A DNA stretch of 64,000 nucleotides, from NCBI RefSeq assembly GCF_002177135.1, contig NZ_MWPH01000001.1:744001-808000 (forward strand), in the 5' to 3' direction. Position numbers and translations under genes: made by a program. The notes under the pieces were generated by a model, which saw only the letters and a program-made list of their open reading frames with translations, was not told the DNA's origin and did not search any database. Of this stretch, positions 53,890 to 62,878 are shown piece by piece. Each line of letters starts with the position of its first letter. Position 1 is the stretch's first letter. This DNA comes from Natronolimnobius baerhuensis. GTDB taxonomy: Archaea; Halobacteriota; Halobacteria; Halobacteriales; Natrialbaceae.

Positions 53890-55254
53890 TCACTCTCGAG
53901 AGGAGAGCGTTTCATCAACGCGCTCGGCTGTTTCGTCAGTGTCGTTGGTGCCATCGGGAGAGACGACCGTTCGATCAGGCAGCGTCGGCGTCGGCGCGCG
54001 CCCGAGCGTGAGCACGCGTTCGGTGAGCGTCAACTCCTCGGCGCTCGGGTCCGCTTTCGCGATCTCCTCGTAGTCGACGACCACCGACCCCGATTCTGTG
54101 GCGATTCGGACGACACACAGCTGATACGACGGGTAAAAGACCGGCGGGAGCACGCCGGTGACCACGTCGCGTCGATGCAGGCGCTTGAGCCACGTCCCAG
54201 TGTTGACGAGCACCCGGCCCTCGACCTCGGTCGTCGTCGGCCGGTGCGTATGGCCGTAACAGAACACCGCCGTCTCCGGATTTTCGGCGAACACGTCTCG
54301 AGCGGCCTCGATGTAGGGCTGCTCGGGGTCGACGGTGAGATCCCCCTCGAGGACGCCAAATCGCTCGACGGTGTGGCCGAAATCGCGGAGGATGAGATAG
54401 GCGGGAACGCTCACGACCAGCAGCGAGCCGACGGTGACGACGGCGGCGACGAGGAAAAAGTGGACGGCCTCGCCGACGAGCCCCAGTTGTGTCAGCACGG
54501 CATCGGCCGTCTCGACTGGTATCGTCCAGACGCCGGCGACGTCGAGACCCGCAAGCACCGCCAGGAGGACGCTGAGGTTGAACAACAACAGAAACGGAAG
54601 CAAGCCGTAGCGCAAGAGCGGATTCATCTCCCGGTAGAAGTACTTCGAGAGCAGCCAGCGCGGGACGCGCTCGGTCGGCGTCACCGCCTGAACGTCTTTG
54701 AGCCAGTTGTATCGCCCGCGCTCGGAGAGCCGACCGGCACGACTCGTCACGAGCGTGTTGTAGTAGTACCCAAGCGGCGTCTCGTAGGGGTTTCCGAAGT
54801 CCTCGAATCGGTTGTTCTCGTCCTGTTGATGGCCGTGCTCGAAGTGAATCGTCCGGTCGCCAATCGGGCGCGTGATCGACTCGGACTGGACGAGTTCGAC
54901 GTTGTACTCGGCGAGCAGGTCGACGTACTCGTCGAAGGCAGCCAACTCACTATCGTGATTGCCCGGCAACAGCGTGATCGGAATCGCCGCGCCAGTCGCT
55001 CGTAACTGCGCGAACAGATCCGGATAGCGCTCGATCAGTGCCTCGAGTTTGTCGATGCCGTCGTGTTCGGTCACCTCCCACAGTCCGAACGCGTCGCCGT
55101 TGATGTGCAACTGGGCGTTCTCGTCGGTGTCCTCGAGGCGCTCGAGAAAGGCGAGCAGTTCCGGGAGAAAGTCGACGGTTCCCAGTTGTTCGTCACCGCC
55201 CATGTGGAGGTCACTGATCACGTAGTAGACCGGGTCGTCGCCGGAGTCAGCCAT
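53890..55254 (-). CDS. metallophosphoesterase with central membrane helices
   Basis: The 454-residue protein has all calcineurin-type motifs: ISDLHMGG (D-x-H), INGDAFGLWE (GD), LLPGNHDSE (GNHD), FEHGHQQDE (H) and FCYGHTHRP (GHTH). Between the H and GHTH motifs lie three hydrophobic helices (LLFNLSVLLAVLAGLDV, AVHFFLVAAVVTVGSLLVVSVPAYLIL), an insertion unusual for the fold. It may cleave phosphodiesters of lipid-linked intermediates at the membrane; substrate unknown. Confidence 0.9.
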   Translation of the reverse strand: MADSGDDPVYYVISDLHMGGDEQLGTVDFLPELLAFLERLEDTDENAQLHINGDAFGLWEVTEHDGIDKLEALIERYPDLFAQLRATGAAIPITLLPGNHDSELAAFDEYVDLLAEYNVELVQSESITRPIGDRTIHFEHGHQQDENNRFEDFGNPYETPLGYYYNTLVTSRAGRLSERGRYNWLKDVQAVTPTERVPRWLLSKYFYREMNPLLRYGLLPFLLLFNLSVLLAVLAGLDVAGVWTIPVETADAVLTQLGLVGEAVHFFLVAAVVTVGSLLVVSVPAYLILRDFGHTVERFGVLEGDLTVDPEQPYIEAARDVFAENPETAVFCYGHTHRPTTTEVEGRVLVNTGTWLKRLHRRDVVTGVLPPVFYPSYQLCVVRIATESGSVVVDYEEIAKADPSAEELTLTERVLTLGRAPTPTLPDRTVVSPDGTNDTDETAERVDETLSSRE

Positions 55255-55368
55255 GGGGCCACCGAGTCAACATCGAAGAGTCACATAGTGCTTCCCCCGG
55301 CGGGTCGCAAGGACAGAGAAACAAACAGCGCGCAGAACACATACGGTTTACTGTACGTCATTTCTGGC

Positions 55369-55394
55369 GCACCCGCTGCCCGCGTTGCGGGTGC
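55369..55394. other. 8-bp GC-rich hairpin between genes
   Basis: GCACCCGC and GCGGGTGC pair perfectly around a ten-base loop. It is just downstream of the minus-strand DUF354 gene and may end its transcript, but no U-tract follows. Confidence 0.35.
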
Positions 55395-55478
55395 AACGGT
55401 GGACTCGCTGCACTCGCCCACCGAGACTCGTCTCACACGGGTCGACTCACCGCCGGTACATCGGTACAGCAATCCGTA

Positions 55479-56597
55479 TCAGTCGCCGCCGACACCGACC
55501 GACTGTGCCGGCTCGCGTGCGGCCAGTTGGCTGAACTGCGAGAGGCTGTCGAGTCCGTCGACGTAGCCCTGTGCAGTTGCAACGTCGACGATCACGTCCG
55601 TCAGGTTGACCTTGTCCGCGAGGAAGCCGTTGCGTCGACGCCGCCAGGTCTCTGCTGTATCGTCGGCCTCGAGCAGGGCCGTTGCCTGTTCGATGATATC
55701 ATCCGCTGAGGCCACGTTGTGGATCAGGCCCTGATTCTCGAGTTCGACGAAGTTGCCCATATCGTCCTCGCCAACGAAGGAGTTCGAGCGAATTGCCGGC
55801 GTGCCAAGCAGTGCGGCCTCGGTGACCATCGTCTGCGTATCGGCGACCAGCAAGTCCGCCTCGGCGAGCACGTCGTGGAGCAGCGCCGGGTGGAGATCGA
55901 ACGGCCGGGCTGGCAGTCCCTCGAGGTCGGCATCACCGCCTTCGTCGGAGACGAGCACCGTCGCATCTTCGCTGAGTCGCTCGACGATTCGGCGCTGATC
56001 CTCGCTCGTGATTCCCTGTTTGCCCACGTCGTGCTGGGAGCCAAAGGCGTTGAGCCGGAGGATTGCGTAGGACTCGTCTTCTGCGAGGCCGAGTCGGTCG
56101 CGGACCGAGGGGTTCGACTCGTACACTTCGGGGTGGAGGTACGCACACTCTTTGAGCCCGGGGAAGACGTGGTGGTCCTCGCCGAGGTCCTTTCGGAACG
56201 TATTCGGCGTGAGAATCGTGCGAGCGAACGGCGTCGAAATCGTGTGATCGAACGACGCCGGCTCGGAGTCGATGAGCAAGACTGTGGGTGTGCGGGTGAC
56301 TGCGCCGGTGTGGGCTGCGTAGCCTCCCATCCCGAAGATGAGGTCCGGATCGAATCGTCGAGCGCTCGCGATTGCGCGGACGTAATGGGCTGGCAACTGG
56401 CTCAGCAGCGATCCTTTCGAGGTATCACAGGAGCCATAGACCGTGTAGGGGAGGTCGTACCACTCGAGCAAGTCCGTCGTGCAGGTGTAGTCCCGCGCGA
56501 GGACGAGCACGTCGTGGCCACGGTCACGCAACCGTTCGACGGCGTGTTTGTACAGATGAACGTGCGCCGGGGTGTTAGTGAAAAACAGGTACTTCAT
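55479..56597 (-). CDS. DUF354 family glycosyltransferase-like protein
   Basis: The ATG at 56597 gives 372 residues beginning MKYLFFTNTPAHVHLYKHAVERLRDRGHDVLVLARDY, the DUF354 start. FDPDLIFGMGGYAAHTG, NTFRKDLGEDHHVFPGLKECAYLHPE and LLVADTQTMVTEAALLGTPAI follow. The fold is GT-B-like, related to UDP-GlcNAc epimerase/MurG, and it probably modifies or transfers a sugar. It stands divergent from the toroid-protein gene in a polysaccharide region. Confidence 0.92.
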   Translation of the reverse strand: MKYLFFTNTPAHVHLYKHAVERLRDRGHDVLVLARDYTCTTDLLEWYDLPYTVYGSCDTSKGSLLSQLPAHYVRAIASARRFDPDLIFGMGGYAAHTGAVTRTPTVLLIDSEPASFDHTISTPFARTILTPNTFRKDLGEDHHVFPGLKECAYLHPEVYESNPSVRDRLGLAEDESYAILRLNAFGSQHDVGKQGITSEDQRRIVERLSEDATVLVSDEGGDADLEGLPARPFDLHPALLHDVLAEADLLVADTQTMVTEAALLGTPAIRSNSFVGEDDMGNFVELENQGLIHNVASADDIIEQATALLEADDTAETWRRRRNGFLADKVNLTDVIVDVATAQGYVDGLDSLSQFSQLAAREPAQSVGVGGD

Positions 56598-56730
56598 GTG
56601 AAAGGCACCGTATCTGATCACTCCCGATGGCGAGGGTTTGTTATCTGGCTCGTACCGCCAGTTTTGGCCCGGCGAACTGCGGGCAGTCTCCCCCTGTCAT
56701 GACGGCGAAATCGGTAGCAGGCGTATAATA

Positions 56731-58077
56731 ATGGGATTTCCGACGGACCACCCACTGATGCAGTCGCAAGGACTTCCCGAACCCACCACGCAGGCCGAGA
56801 CGGATGACCGTCCTCGAGCCGTCGATCACTATCTCTCAGTTCTGGATTCGACGCTCGCGTACGCTCGTCGTCGTGACTATTCCGGGCCGGATTACGGCGA
56901 CGGGATGAGCAGCCAGCTGTTACAAGCTGCCCCCGTCGAGAATCGCTTCGTGAACCTGGTCGTTCAGGAACTCGTCAAACGGACGCCGGTCAACATCAGG
57001 CCGCTGTTGCGCGTCGAGGACCGGCGAAACTACAAGGGAACGGCGCTGTTTACGATGGCGAATCTGAACTTCGACACCTATACGAGCGCCAACGAGGAGG
57101 TTGAGCGACGGTTCGATCCCCGCGCCGAAGCCGACCACCTCGCCCAGTGGCTCGTCAACGAAAGCCTCGAGGGCTATAGCGGCTTCTGTGGCGGCCACCG
57201 ACACGAGATTCAACACTTCCACACAAAGGGTGTGCCGAGTGACCCTGATATCGTCTCGACAGCTTACGGCGTTAAAGCACTTGTACAGGCGACCGAACAC
57301 GGACTCGGTAACGAGTACGCCGAAATCGCTCGCACCGCGGTCGACTTCCTCATCGAGGAGTTGAACTACCGAGAAGTCGATGAGGGCGCAAAAATCGACT
57401 ACCACCTGAACCATCCCGACGACTCCTATACGCTCAACTCCGCGGCCCTCGGCGCTGGCATGCTGATCGACCTCTACGAGCACTTCGGCGACGAGGACCT
57501 GCGCGAGCGCGCAACGAAGATTCTGGATCATGTCGCGGCCAACCAGACCGACATCGGCGGCTGGCCCTACCGCATCCCCGCCGACGCCTCCCACCTCTCG
57601 ATGGACAGCCACCACAACGGCTTCATCATCGAGGTCTTCCAGCGCTATCGCGACGTCATCGACGCCGGCCGCTACAGCGACACGCTCGAGGAAGCACTCG
57701 AATTCTACCGCGAGGAACTGTTCGAACTCGACGGCGCGCCGAACTTCGACGAATCGAACGCCTATCCCCGCGATATCCACGCGAGTACGCAGGGCATTCT
57801 CGTCTTTACTCGGGAGGGCGACCTCGAGTTCGCCGACCGAATCCTGCGCTGGGTGCTCGCAAACCTGCAGGTCGAGGGCGAGGAGGGCCGGTTCTACTAT
57901 CGACAGTACCGCCATCACATGAAACGAGTTACCTTGATGCGCTGGTGTCAGGGCTGGATGTCGTATGCGATGTCGGAGTTCCTGCTAGCCTGTCAGGCCG
58001 CCGGCGGGCAAGAAACAGCACTCGACTCCGAGATCGACGTTGAGCACCTCGAGTCGACGCCACACCCAAACGCATGA
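56731..58077 (+). CDS. alpha-toroid protein of the polysaccharide region
   Basis: The ATG at 56731 gives 448 residues. The pattern of helices in pairs (VDFLIEELNYREVDEGAKIDYHLNH, LIDLYEHFGDEDLRERATKILDHV, GGWPYRIPADASHLSMDSHHNGFIIEVF) is that of an (alpha/alpha) toroid, as in glycoside hydrolases or polysaccharide lyases. Such proteins have been mis-annotated as ABC-transporter permeases; no membrane helix is seen. The stop overlaps the glycosyltransferase ATG. Confidence 0.8.
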   Translation: MGFPTDHPLMQSQGLPEPTTQAETDDRPRAVDHYLSVLDSTLAYARRRDYSGPDYGDGMSSQLLQAAPVENRFVNLVVQELVKRTPVNIRPLLRVEDRRNYKGTALFTMANLNFDTYTSANEEVERRFDPRAEADHLAQWLVNESLEGYSGFCGGHRHEIQHFHTKGVPSDPDIVSTAYGVKALVQATEHGLGNEYAEIARTAVDFLIEELNYREVDEGAKIDYHLNHPDDSYTLNSAALGAGMLIDLYEHFGDEDLRERATKILDHVAANQTDIGGWPYRIPADASHLSMDSHHNGFIIEVFQRYRDVIDAGRYSDTLEEALEFYREELFELDGAPNFDESNAYPRDIHASTQGILVFTREGDLEFADRILRWVLANLQVEGEEGRFYYRQYRHHMKRVTLMRWCQGWMSYAMSEFLLACQAAGGQETALDSEIDVEHLESTPHPNA

Positions 58078-59288
58078 GCGAGACAACCACCGAGGCAGAC
58101 AGCGATGGAACGCGTGGCGGTTCCAGAAGCGACGGCACCGGTGAGATGGACGACAGAGCGCGTTGGCGAGCACCGGTCGAGGCGATGGGTGAGAGCGATC
58201 CGGAAGACGCTCGAGTGCTGGTCCTGACCGGACTCGGGCACAAGAACGATTTACACTACGGGCCGCTTGCGGACATCGCCGAGGAGACGACGCTGGTCTG
58301 TCTCGATCCAGACCACGTTGGCGACATTGAGAACGCGAACTACGTGCAGGTGCCCGACTTCGGGCCGCGAATCCTGCGCGTTCTCATGCTCTTTGTCGTC
58401 GCCCTGCTCGAGGGGTATCGCAACGAGTACGACACCGTCGCCTCGATTTCGCTGGTGCCGTACGGCCTCTACGCGCTCGCATTGAAGCACATCTACGGCT
58501 ATCAGGCGTTCCTCGGCATCATCGGGATCGACCTCGACCACCACGCCGAGCAGTGGTACGGCGCGGGGCCGCGCTGGGCGTTCAGACAGTTCGACGCCGT
58601 CTCCGTCCCCGGTTCCGACCACGCCGAGCGACTCCTCGAGTACGGCCTCGAGCGCGAGCGCATCCACATCCTGACGAACGCCATCGACACCGACACGTAC
58701 CACCCGATTCCGGCCGATATTGACACCGAGTACGACTTCGTCTGGGTCGGCCGCTTCGGCCCCGAGAAGGATCCCGTCTTGTTCGTCGAGGCACTCGCCG
58801 AACTCGAGGAGCGCGGCAACGAGTTCAATGCAGTCATGGTCGGCAACGGCGCGCTCCGAACCGAGGTCATCGACGCGGTCGCCGCCCACGGCCTCGAGGA
58901 TCGGATCGACTTCGCCGGCTGGGTCGACGAACCGCTGTCGTACTACCGCCAGTCGGATACGTTCGTGTTGACCTCGCGTCGGGATGCTCTGCCGCTTGCG
59001 ATGCTCGAGGCGATGGCATCCGGCCTGCCCGCTGTCGTCCCCGATATCGGCTCGGTAACTGACGCCGTCACGGACGGCGAAAACGGCGTCGTCGTCGACA
59101 GCCGCCACCCACGGGCGCTCGCGGCGGCGATGGAACGCTGTCTCGAGGATGAGTATCGAGCCCCGCTCGCCGAGGCTGCCCCGGAAATCCGCGAGTCGGT
59201 CTCGATGGACGAGGCCGGTGAGGACTGGCGGAACATTCTCACGACGCTTGGGAACGAGACCACAACCCTTCCGTCGACTCGAGACTGA
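58074..59288 (+). CDS. GT4-family glycosyltransferase
   Basis: The 404-residue protein has an acidic, Thr-rich N-terminus, a membrane-associated stretch (ILRVLMLFVVALLEGYR), and the GT-B C-domain FVWVGRFGPEKDPVLFVEALAELEERG and RRDALPLAMLEAMASGLPAVVPDIGSV with the E-x7-E motif. It transfers sugar from a nucleotide donor to a lipid or sugar acceptor. It is translationally coupled to the toroid-protein gene. Confidence 0.93.
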   Translation: MSETTTEADSDGTRGGSRSDGTGEMDDRARWRAPVEAMGESDPEDARVLVLTGLGHKNDLHYGPLADIAEETTLVCLDPDHVGDIENANYVQVPDFGPRILRVLMLFVVALLEGYRNEYDTVASISLVPYGLYALALKHIYGYQAFLGIIGIDLDHHAEQWYGAGPRWAFRQFDAVSVPGSDHAERLLEYGLERERIHILTNAIDTDTYHPIPADIDTEYDFVWVGRFGPEKDPVLFVEALAELEERGNEFNAVMVGNGALRTEVIDAVAAHGLEDRIDFAGWVDEPLSYYRQSDTFVLTSRRDALPLAMLEAMASGLPAVVPDIGSVTDAVTDGENGVVVDSRHPRALAAAMERCLEDEYRAPLAEAAPEIRESVSMDEAGEDWRNILTTLGNETTTLPSTRD

Positions 59289-59446
59289 CTCGAACGCGGC
59301 AGTTGTTTTTGGATTTTGCGTGGCCTCGAGCAACTGCTGTCGGATGCGACACGCAGTCAGTCTCACGCACTCGAGACCGTTCAGGACTCGTTACGATCAA
59401 GTAGCGCCGAGATAACAAAACACCAACCCATCATCGATGTGCGTAC

Positions 59447-60466
59447 ATGGACATCGAACGACTGACGCTCGAGGAGTGGGGCGATGCGCTGCCACGATCC
59501 GGTATCGAGGTGTTTCACGACCCGGACGCACTCGCCGTGCTCGACGCACACACTGACGCAGAGATGCGACTCTACGGCGCGTACAAGGGCCAACAAGCCG
59601 TTGGCCTGCTGCCCGTGTTCGTCGACCAGAAATCGGTCGGCCGCACAGTATTCTCGCCGCCGCTCTCTCTTGGCGTGCCCCGACTCGGCCCGGTTATCAA
59701 CCCGAACAGCCCGAAACAGCGCAAGTGGGAACGGATCAACAGCGAACTCGCCGACGCCGTCATGGCCGACCTCGAGACCGACAAGCGCTCGACGCTGTTC
59801 CGGATGACCTGCCCCGTCGGCTACGAGGACCCGCGACCGTACAACTGGAACGACGCCTCGATAGAGCCGAAATTCACCTACGTCGTCGACCTCGAGGACG
59901 CCCAGGATATCGAGGACGCGATGAGCGGGTTCAGCAAGAGTCTGCGAAACGAGATGCGCCGCGTCGACGAGGTCGATCTGACGATTGAAACCGAAGGCGT
60001 CGACAGCGCCCTGCGGATCTACGACGACGTCGTCGCCCAGTACGAGGAGTACGACGACACCGCACCGATGTCCCGCCAGTTCGTTCGCGACCTGCTCTCG
60101 AGTCTGGACGACGACCGCTGGCGCGTCTACGTCGCCCGCACACCCGATGGCGAGTACAAAAGTGGCATCCTCTCGCTGTTCTCGAACGACCTGGCGTACT
60201 ACTGGCAGGGCGGCGTCGTCGCTTCCTACGAGAATGTCAGCGTCAACAACCTCATCCACCGCACGATCTTAGAGGATATCGTCACCGATCCCGACCTCGA
60301 GTCTGTCACCGGCTACGACCTCGTCGGGGCGAACACCGAACGCCTCTGTGAGTACAAAGGCAAGTTCAACGGCGAGTTGCGTCCCTACTACGTCGTCGAA
60401 TCGTCCGGCCTCGAGATGACGCTCGCGAAGTCGGCCTACCAGCGCGTCTCCGGGACGTTCAAGTAG
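59447..60466 (+). CDS. FemAB-like GNAT acyltransferase
   Basis: The 339-residue protein has two GNAT-like halves: GIEVFHDPDALAVLDAHTD...RLYGAYKGQQAVGLLPVF and VYVARTPDGEYKSGILSLFSNDLAYYWQGG...VNNLIHRTILEDI, in the arrangement of FemX/FemAB proteins. These use aminoacyl-tRNA or acyl-CoA to acylate a cell-wall precursor in bacteria. Archaea have no murein, so a polysaccharide or glycolipid precursor of the neighbouring cluster is more likely (inference). Confidence 0.88.
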   Translation: MDIERLTLEEWGDALPRSGIEVFHDPDALAVLDAHTDAEMRLYGAYKGQQAVGLLPVFVDQKSVGRTVFSPPLSLGVPRLGPVINPNSPKQRKWERINSELADAVMADLETDKRSTLFRMTCPVGYEDPRPYNWNDASIEPKFTYVVDLEDAQDIEDAMSGFSKSLRNEMRRVDEVDLTIETEGVDSALRIYDDVVAQYEEYDDTAPMSRQFVRDLLSSLDDDRWRVYVARTPDGEYKSGILSLFSNDLAYYWQGGVVASYENVSVNNLIHRTILEDIVTDPDLESVTGYDLVGANTERLCEYKGKFNGELRPYYVVESSGLEMTLAKSAYQRVSGTFK

Positions 60467-60650
60467 GAGTTCCCGCACTCGAGTCCGCTGGCAGAGTGTC
60501 GTCACTCCTCGAAAACACTGCCGAAACGAAAGACCGCGAAAAAGAGCGAACCTTCGGGGTCGTGTGTCAGTCGGACGCCTGACTCGTGGCGCAATCGGTC
60601 AGTGACCGCGTCAGCGCCTCGAGACGGGAGTCCACACGAAGTTCCCTGTC

Positions 60651-62573
60651 TTAGCGGGCGTTGTACTCGATGTCGACGTAGGCGTCGCCGTTCAGCCAGA
60701 AGTCCGTGATGTCGCCGCTGAACCAGTAGGCGTCGCGCGAGTCGTCGACGGAACCTTCGACTCTGTTGCCGTCGATGATATCGCTGTCATCGATGGAGGA
60801 ATCTCGGTGGGTCGCCTTCTCGACGGTTCCCGAGACCTCGAACGTGTAGGACGCTTCGGCACCGGTTTCGGTGCTGTCGATCACGATGGCTTTCGAGGGC
60901 TGCTCGCCGTCATCGTCCTCGTCGTCACCGCCAGTTTCCTCGATAATCTCCTCGACGCTCATTGCTTCGCCGCCGAGTTCGACCCACATCACGTCTGGCT
61001 GCTCGAGGTCGATGGACGTCACCGAGCCCTCGATCAGGAAGGCGTCACCGTGGCCGCCGCCAGTGATCCCGCCGGCGTGGACGGTGTCGCCGTCGGCGTC
61101 GATGAAGTCCTCGCCTGTGTAGGTGCCGCCCTCGATGCTTCCTCCAGAGGGGCTCTCGTATGGTGCTTCAGTGAACTCGACGGCACCCTCTGCCGTGAAT
61201 TCGTAGGCCGCGTTTCGGGCGTTCGGTTCAGTCACGAACGAGAGCAGATTTCCCTCCGTATCGGTCTCCTCGTCGTCTTCGCGGCCGCCAGTTTCGTCGA
61301 TAATCGCCTCGAGAGATTTCTCTTCGCCGTCGAGTTCGACCCACATCAGGTTGGATTGCTCGAGGTCGATCTCGGTCACTGCGCCGTCGACGACGAACGC
61401 ATCGCCATGGCCGCCGCCGGTGGTCCCGCCAGCGTGGACGGTCTCGCCGTCGGCATCGATGAAGTCCTCATCCTCGTACGTGCCGCCCTCGATAGCGCCG
61501 CCGGATGGGCTTTCATACGGTGCGTCGTAGAAGTCGACAGCGCCCTCGGCCGTGAATTCGTAGCTGGCGTTTCGGGCGTCCGGGTCGGTCACGAATGCGA
61601 GTACGTGGCCGTCGATTTCGGCGTCGTCATCGCTCTCATCACTCTCGTCCGGCGACTCACTCGAGGAGCCCGAGGCCGCGTCTTCGGCGCTGAGTGGCAC
61701 ACCCTCGACATCGCTCGGCTCGGTTCGCTGGGGCGACCCCGCGGAACTGCCGTTGATTCGGCCCGAGTGGTTGACGGTCGTCTCGTACCGCGTGTTCGTC
61801 ACCGTCACCGTCGCGTTGTGGCCCCAGTGGCCGTCGCCCGTGCCGACGTCGCCGAAGCGAGCGTCCGAGAAGTCACAGTCGATGGCTTCCGTGTCGTGGT
61901 AGAATCCCCAGAAGTTGCGGTCACAGCCGACGGCGACACAGTTCTCCGCGTACGATCCCGACGAGCCGATCCGGAACCCACCTGCGCGACAGTCTGCCGC
62001 GTAGGAGTTCGTGATGTGGACCTCGCCGCCACCGCCGCCACCGCTTGGGTGGCGAGACAGGTCACCGGGCGAGCTGCCGTAGATCGCGTTGTCGGGATAC
62101 CCCTGAATGTTCACGCGGTCGATCTCGAGGACGCCGGCGTGGCTGTTCGCGACGTAGATACCAGTCGCGCCAGGGTAGGTGTCGTCGGGTGCGCCGTCGC
62201 CGAGATAGAGATTTTCGATTCGGCCGGTGCCGTTCCGGGAGACGCTGGCGATCAGCGGCTCCGCCTTGCTGTAGCCGTCCCACTCGCCGCGGACGCCGAC
62301 GTTGCGGATGAGCCAGTCAGAACCGGAGGCGTTGATCTGGTACTTCGCACCGCGTGCGGTGATGTCGATCAGCGTGTTCTCGAAGGTGTCACCGCTGCCG
62401 AGAGTAACGCTGTAGGTGTCTCCTGCAGAAACCTCGATAACGTCGTAGTCTTCGTCTGCTGCTGCACCGGTACTGGCGATACCGAGTGCGGCTGCGCCGG
62501 CTGCGACTTTGAGATACGAGCGGCGGCCGAGCAGCGAGTTGTCTTCAGGTCGTGGATCCGTGTTCTCGCTCAT
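60651..62573 (-). CDS. Tat-exported beta-helix protein with duplicated C-terminal domains
   Basis: The 640-residue protein has a twin-arginine signal (NSLLGRRSYLKVAAGAAALG), then a right-handed beta-helix of about residues 40-280 (short repeated strands such as GIYVANSHAGVLEIDRVNIQG), with a Gly-rich spot (GGGGGG). After an acidic linker come two near-identical domains of about 105 residues (SYEFTAEGAV.F, YESPSGG.IEGGTY, ADG.TVHAGG.TGGGHGDAF, DLEQ..VMWVELGGE) and a shorter third unit (YTFEVSGTVEKATH). It looks like a surface polysaccharide-binding or lyase-type protein without visible catalytic residues. Confidence 0.9.
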   Translation of the reverse strand: MSENTDPRPEDNSLLGRRSYLKVAAGAAALGIASTGAAADEDYDVIEVSAGDTYSVTLGSGDTFENTLIDITARGAKYQINASGSDWLIRNVGVRGEWDGYSKAEPLIASVSRNGTGRIENLYLGDGAPDDTYPGATGIYVANSHAGVLEIDRVNIQGYPDNAIYGSSPGDLSRHPSGGGGGGEVHITNSYAADCRAGGFRIGSSGSYAENCVAVGCDRNFWGFYHDTEAIDCDFSDARFGDVGTGDGHWGHNATVTVTNTRYETTVNHSGRINGSSAGSPQRTEPSDVEGVPLSAEDAASGSSSESPDESDESDDDAEIDGHVLAFVTDPDARNASYEFTAEGAVDFYDAPYESPSGGAIEGGTYEDEDFIDADGETVHAGGTTGGGHGDAFVVDGAVTEIDLEQSNLMWVELDGEEKSLEAIIDETGGREDDEETDTEGNLLSFVTEPNARNAAYEFTAEGAVEFTEAPYESPSGGSIEGGTYTGEDFIDADGDTVHAGGITGGGHGDAFLIEGSVTSIDLEQPDVMWVELGGEAMSVEEIIEETGGDDEDDDGEQPSKAIVIDSTETGAEASYTFEVSGTVEKATHRDSSIDDSDIIDGNRVEGSVDDSRDAYWFSGDITDFWLNGDAYVDIEYNAR

Positions 62574-62576
62574 TAC

Positions 62577-62878
62577 ATCCCAATCGAAGACTGTTCCGGC
62601 GAAGTAATACTCTCTTCAACTGATTAGTCTTTAAACCCTGATCGTCAGAGTTTGCGGAGACTATCGCTCGAGTGGAAGTCAGTGAGGATAGTATGTCGAC
62701 GACACCTATAGCTGCAGAATAGGCGCTGTATTCCTTATTTGGCGCCTCTCGAGATGGTGAAAACTCGTTTCAGCCATGGTGCGCGCGAGGAACTGCCCGT
62801 GCGCCCTCGAGAGCGCGACGCTGTCGATGGTTGGTCTCACTTCCCACGAATCGAGACGACTGCGAAAACAGTGCCGCC
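62577..62878. other. intergenic region between the beta-helix gene and the flippase gene
   Basis: No supported gene in about 300 bases. An A/T-rich spot TTAGTCTTTAAACC (62624-62637) lies about 50-65 bases upstream of the beta-helix gene and is its likely promoter region. Confidence 0.4.

Noticed and set aside
60807-62627. A 606-codon reading frame opposite the beta-helix gene
   Set aside because: Antisense shadow; the minus-strand reading has a Tat signal and repeated domains and explains the region.
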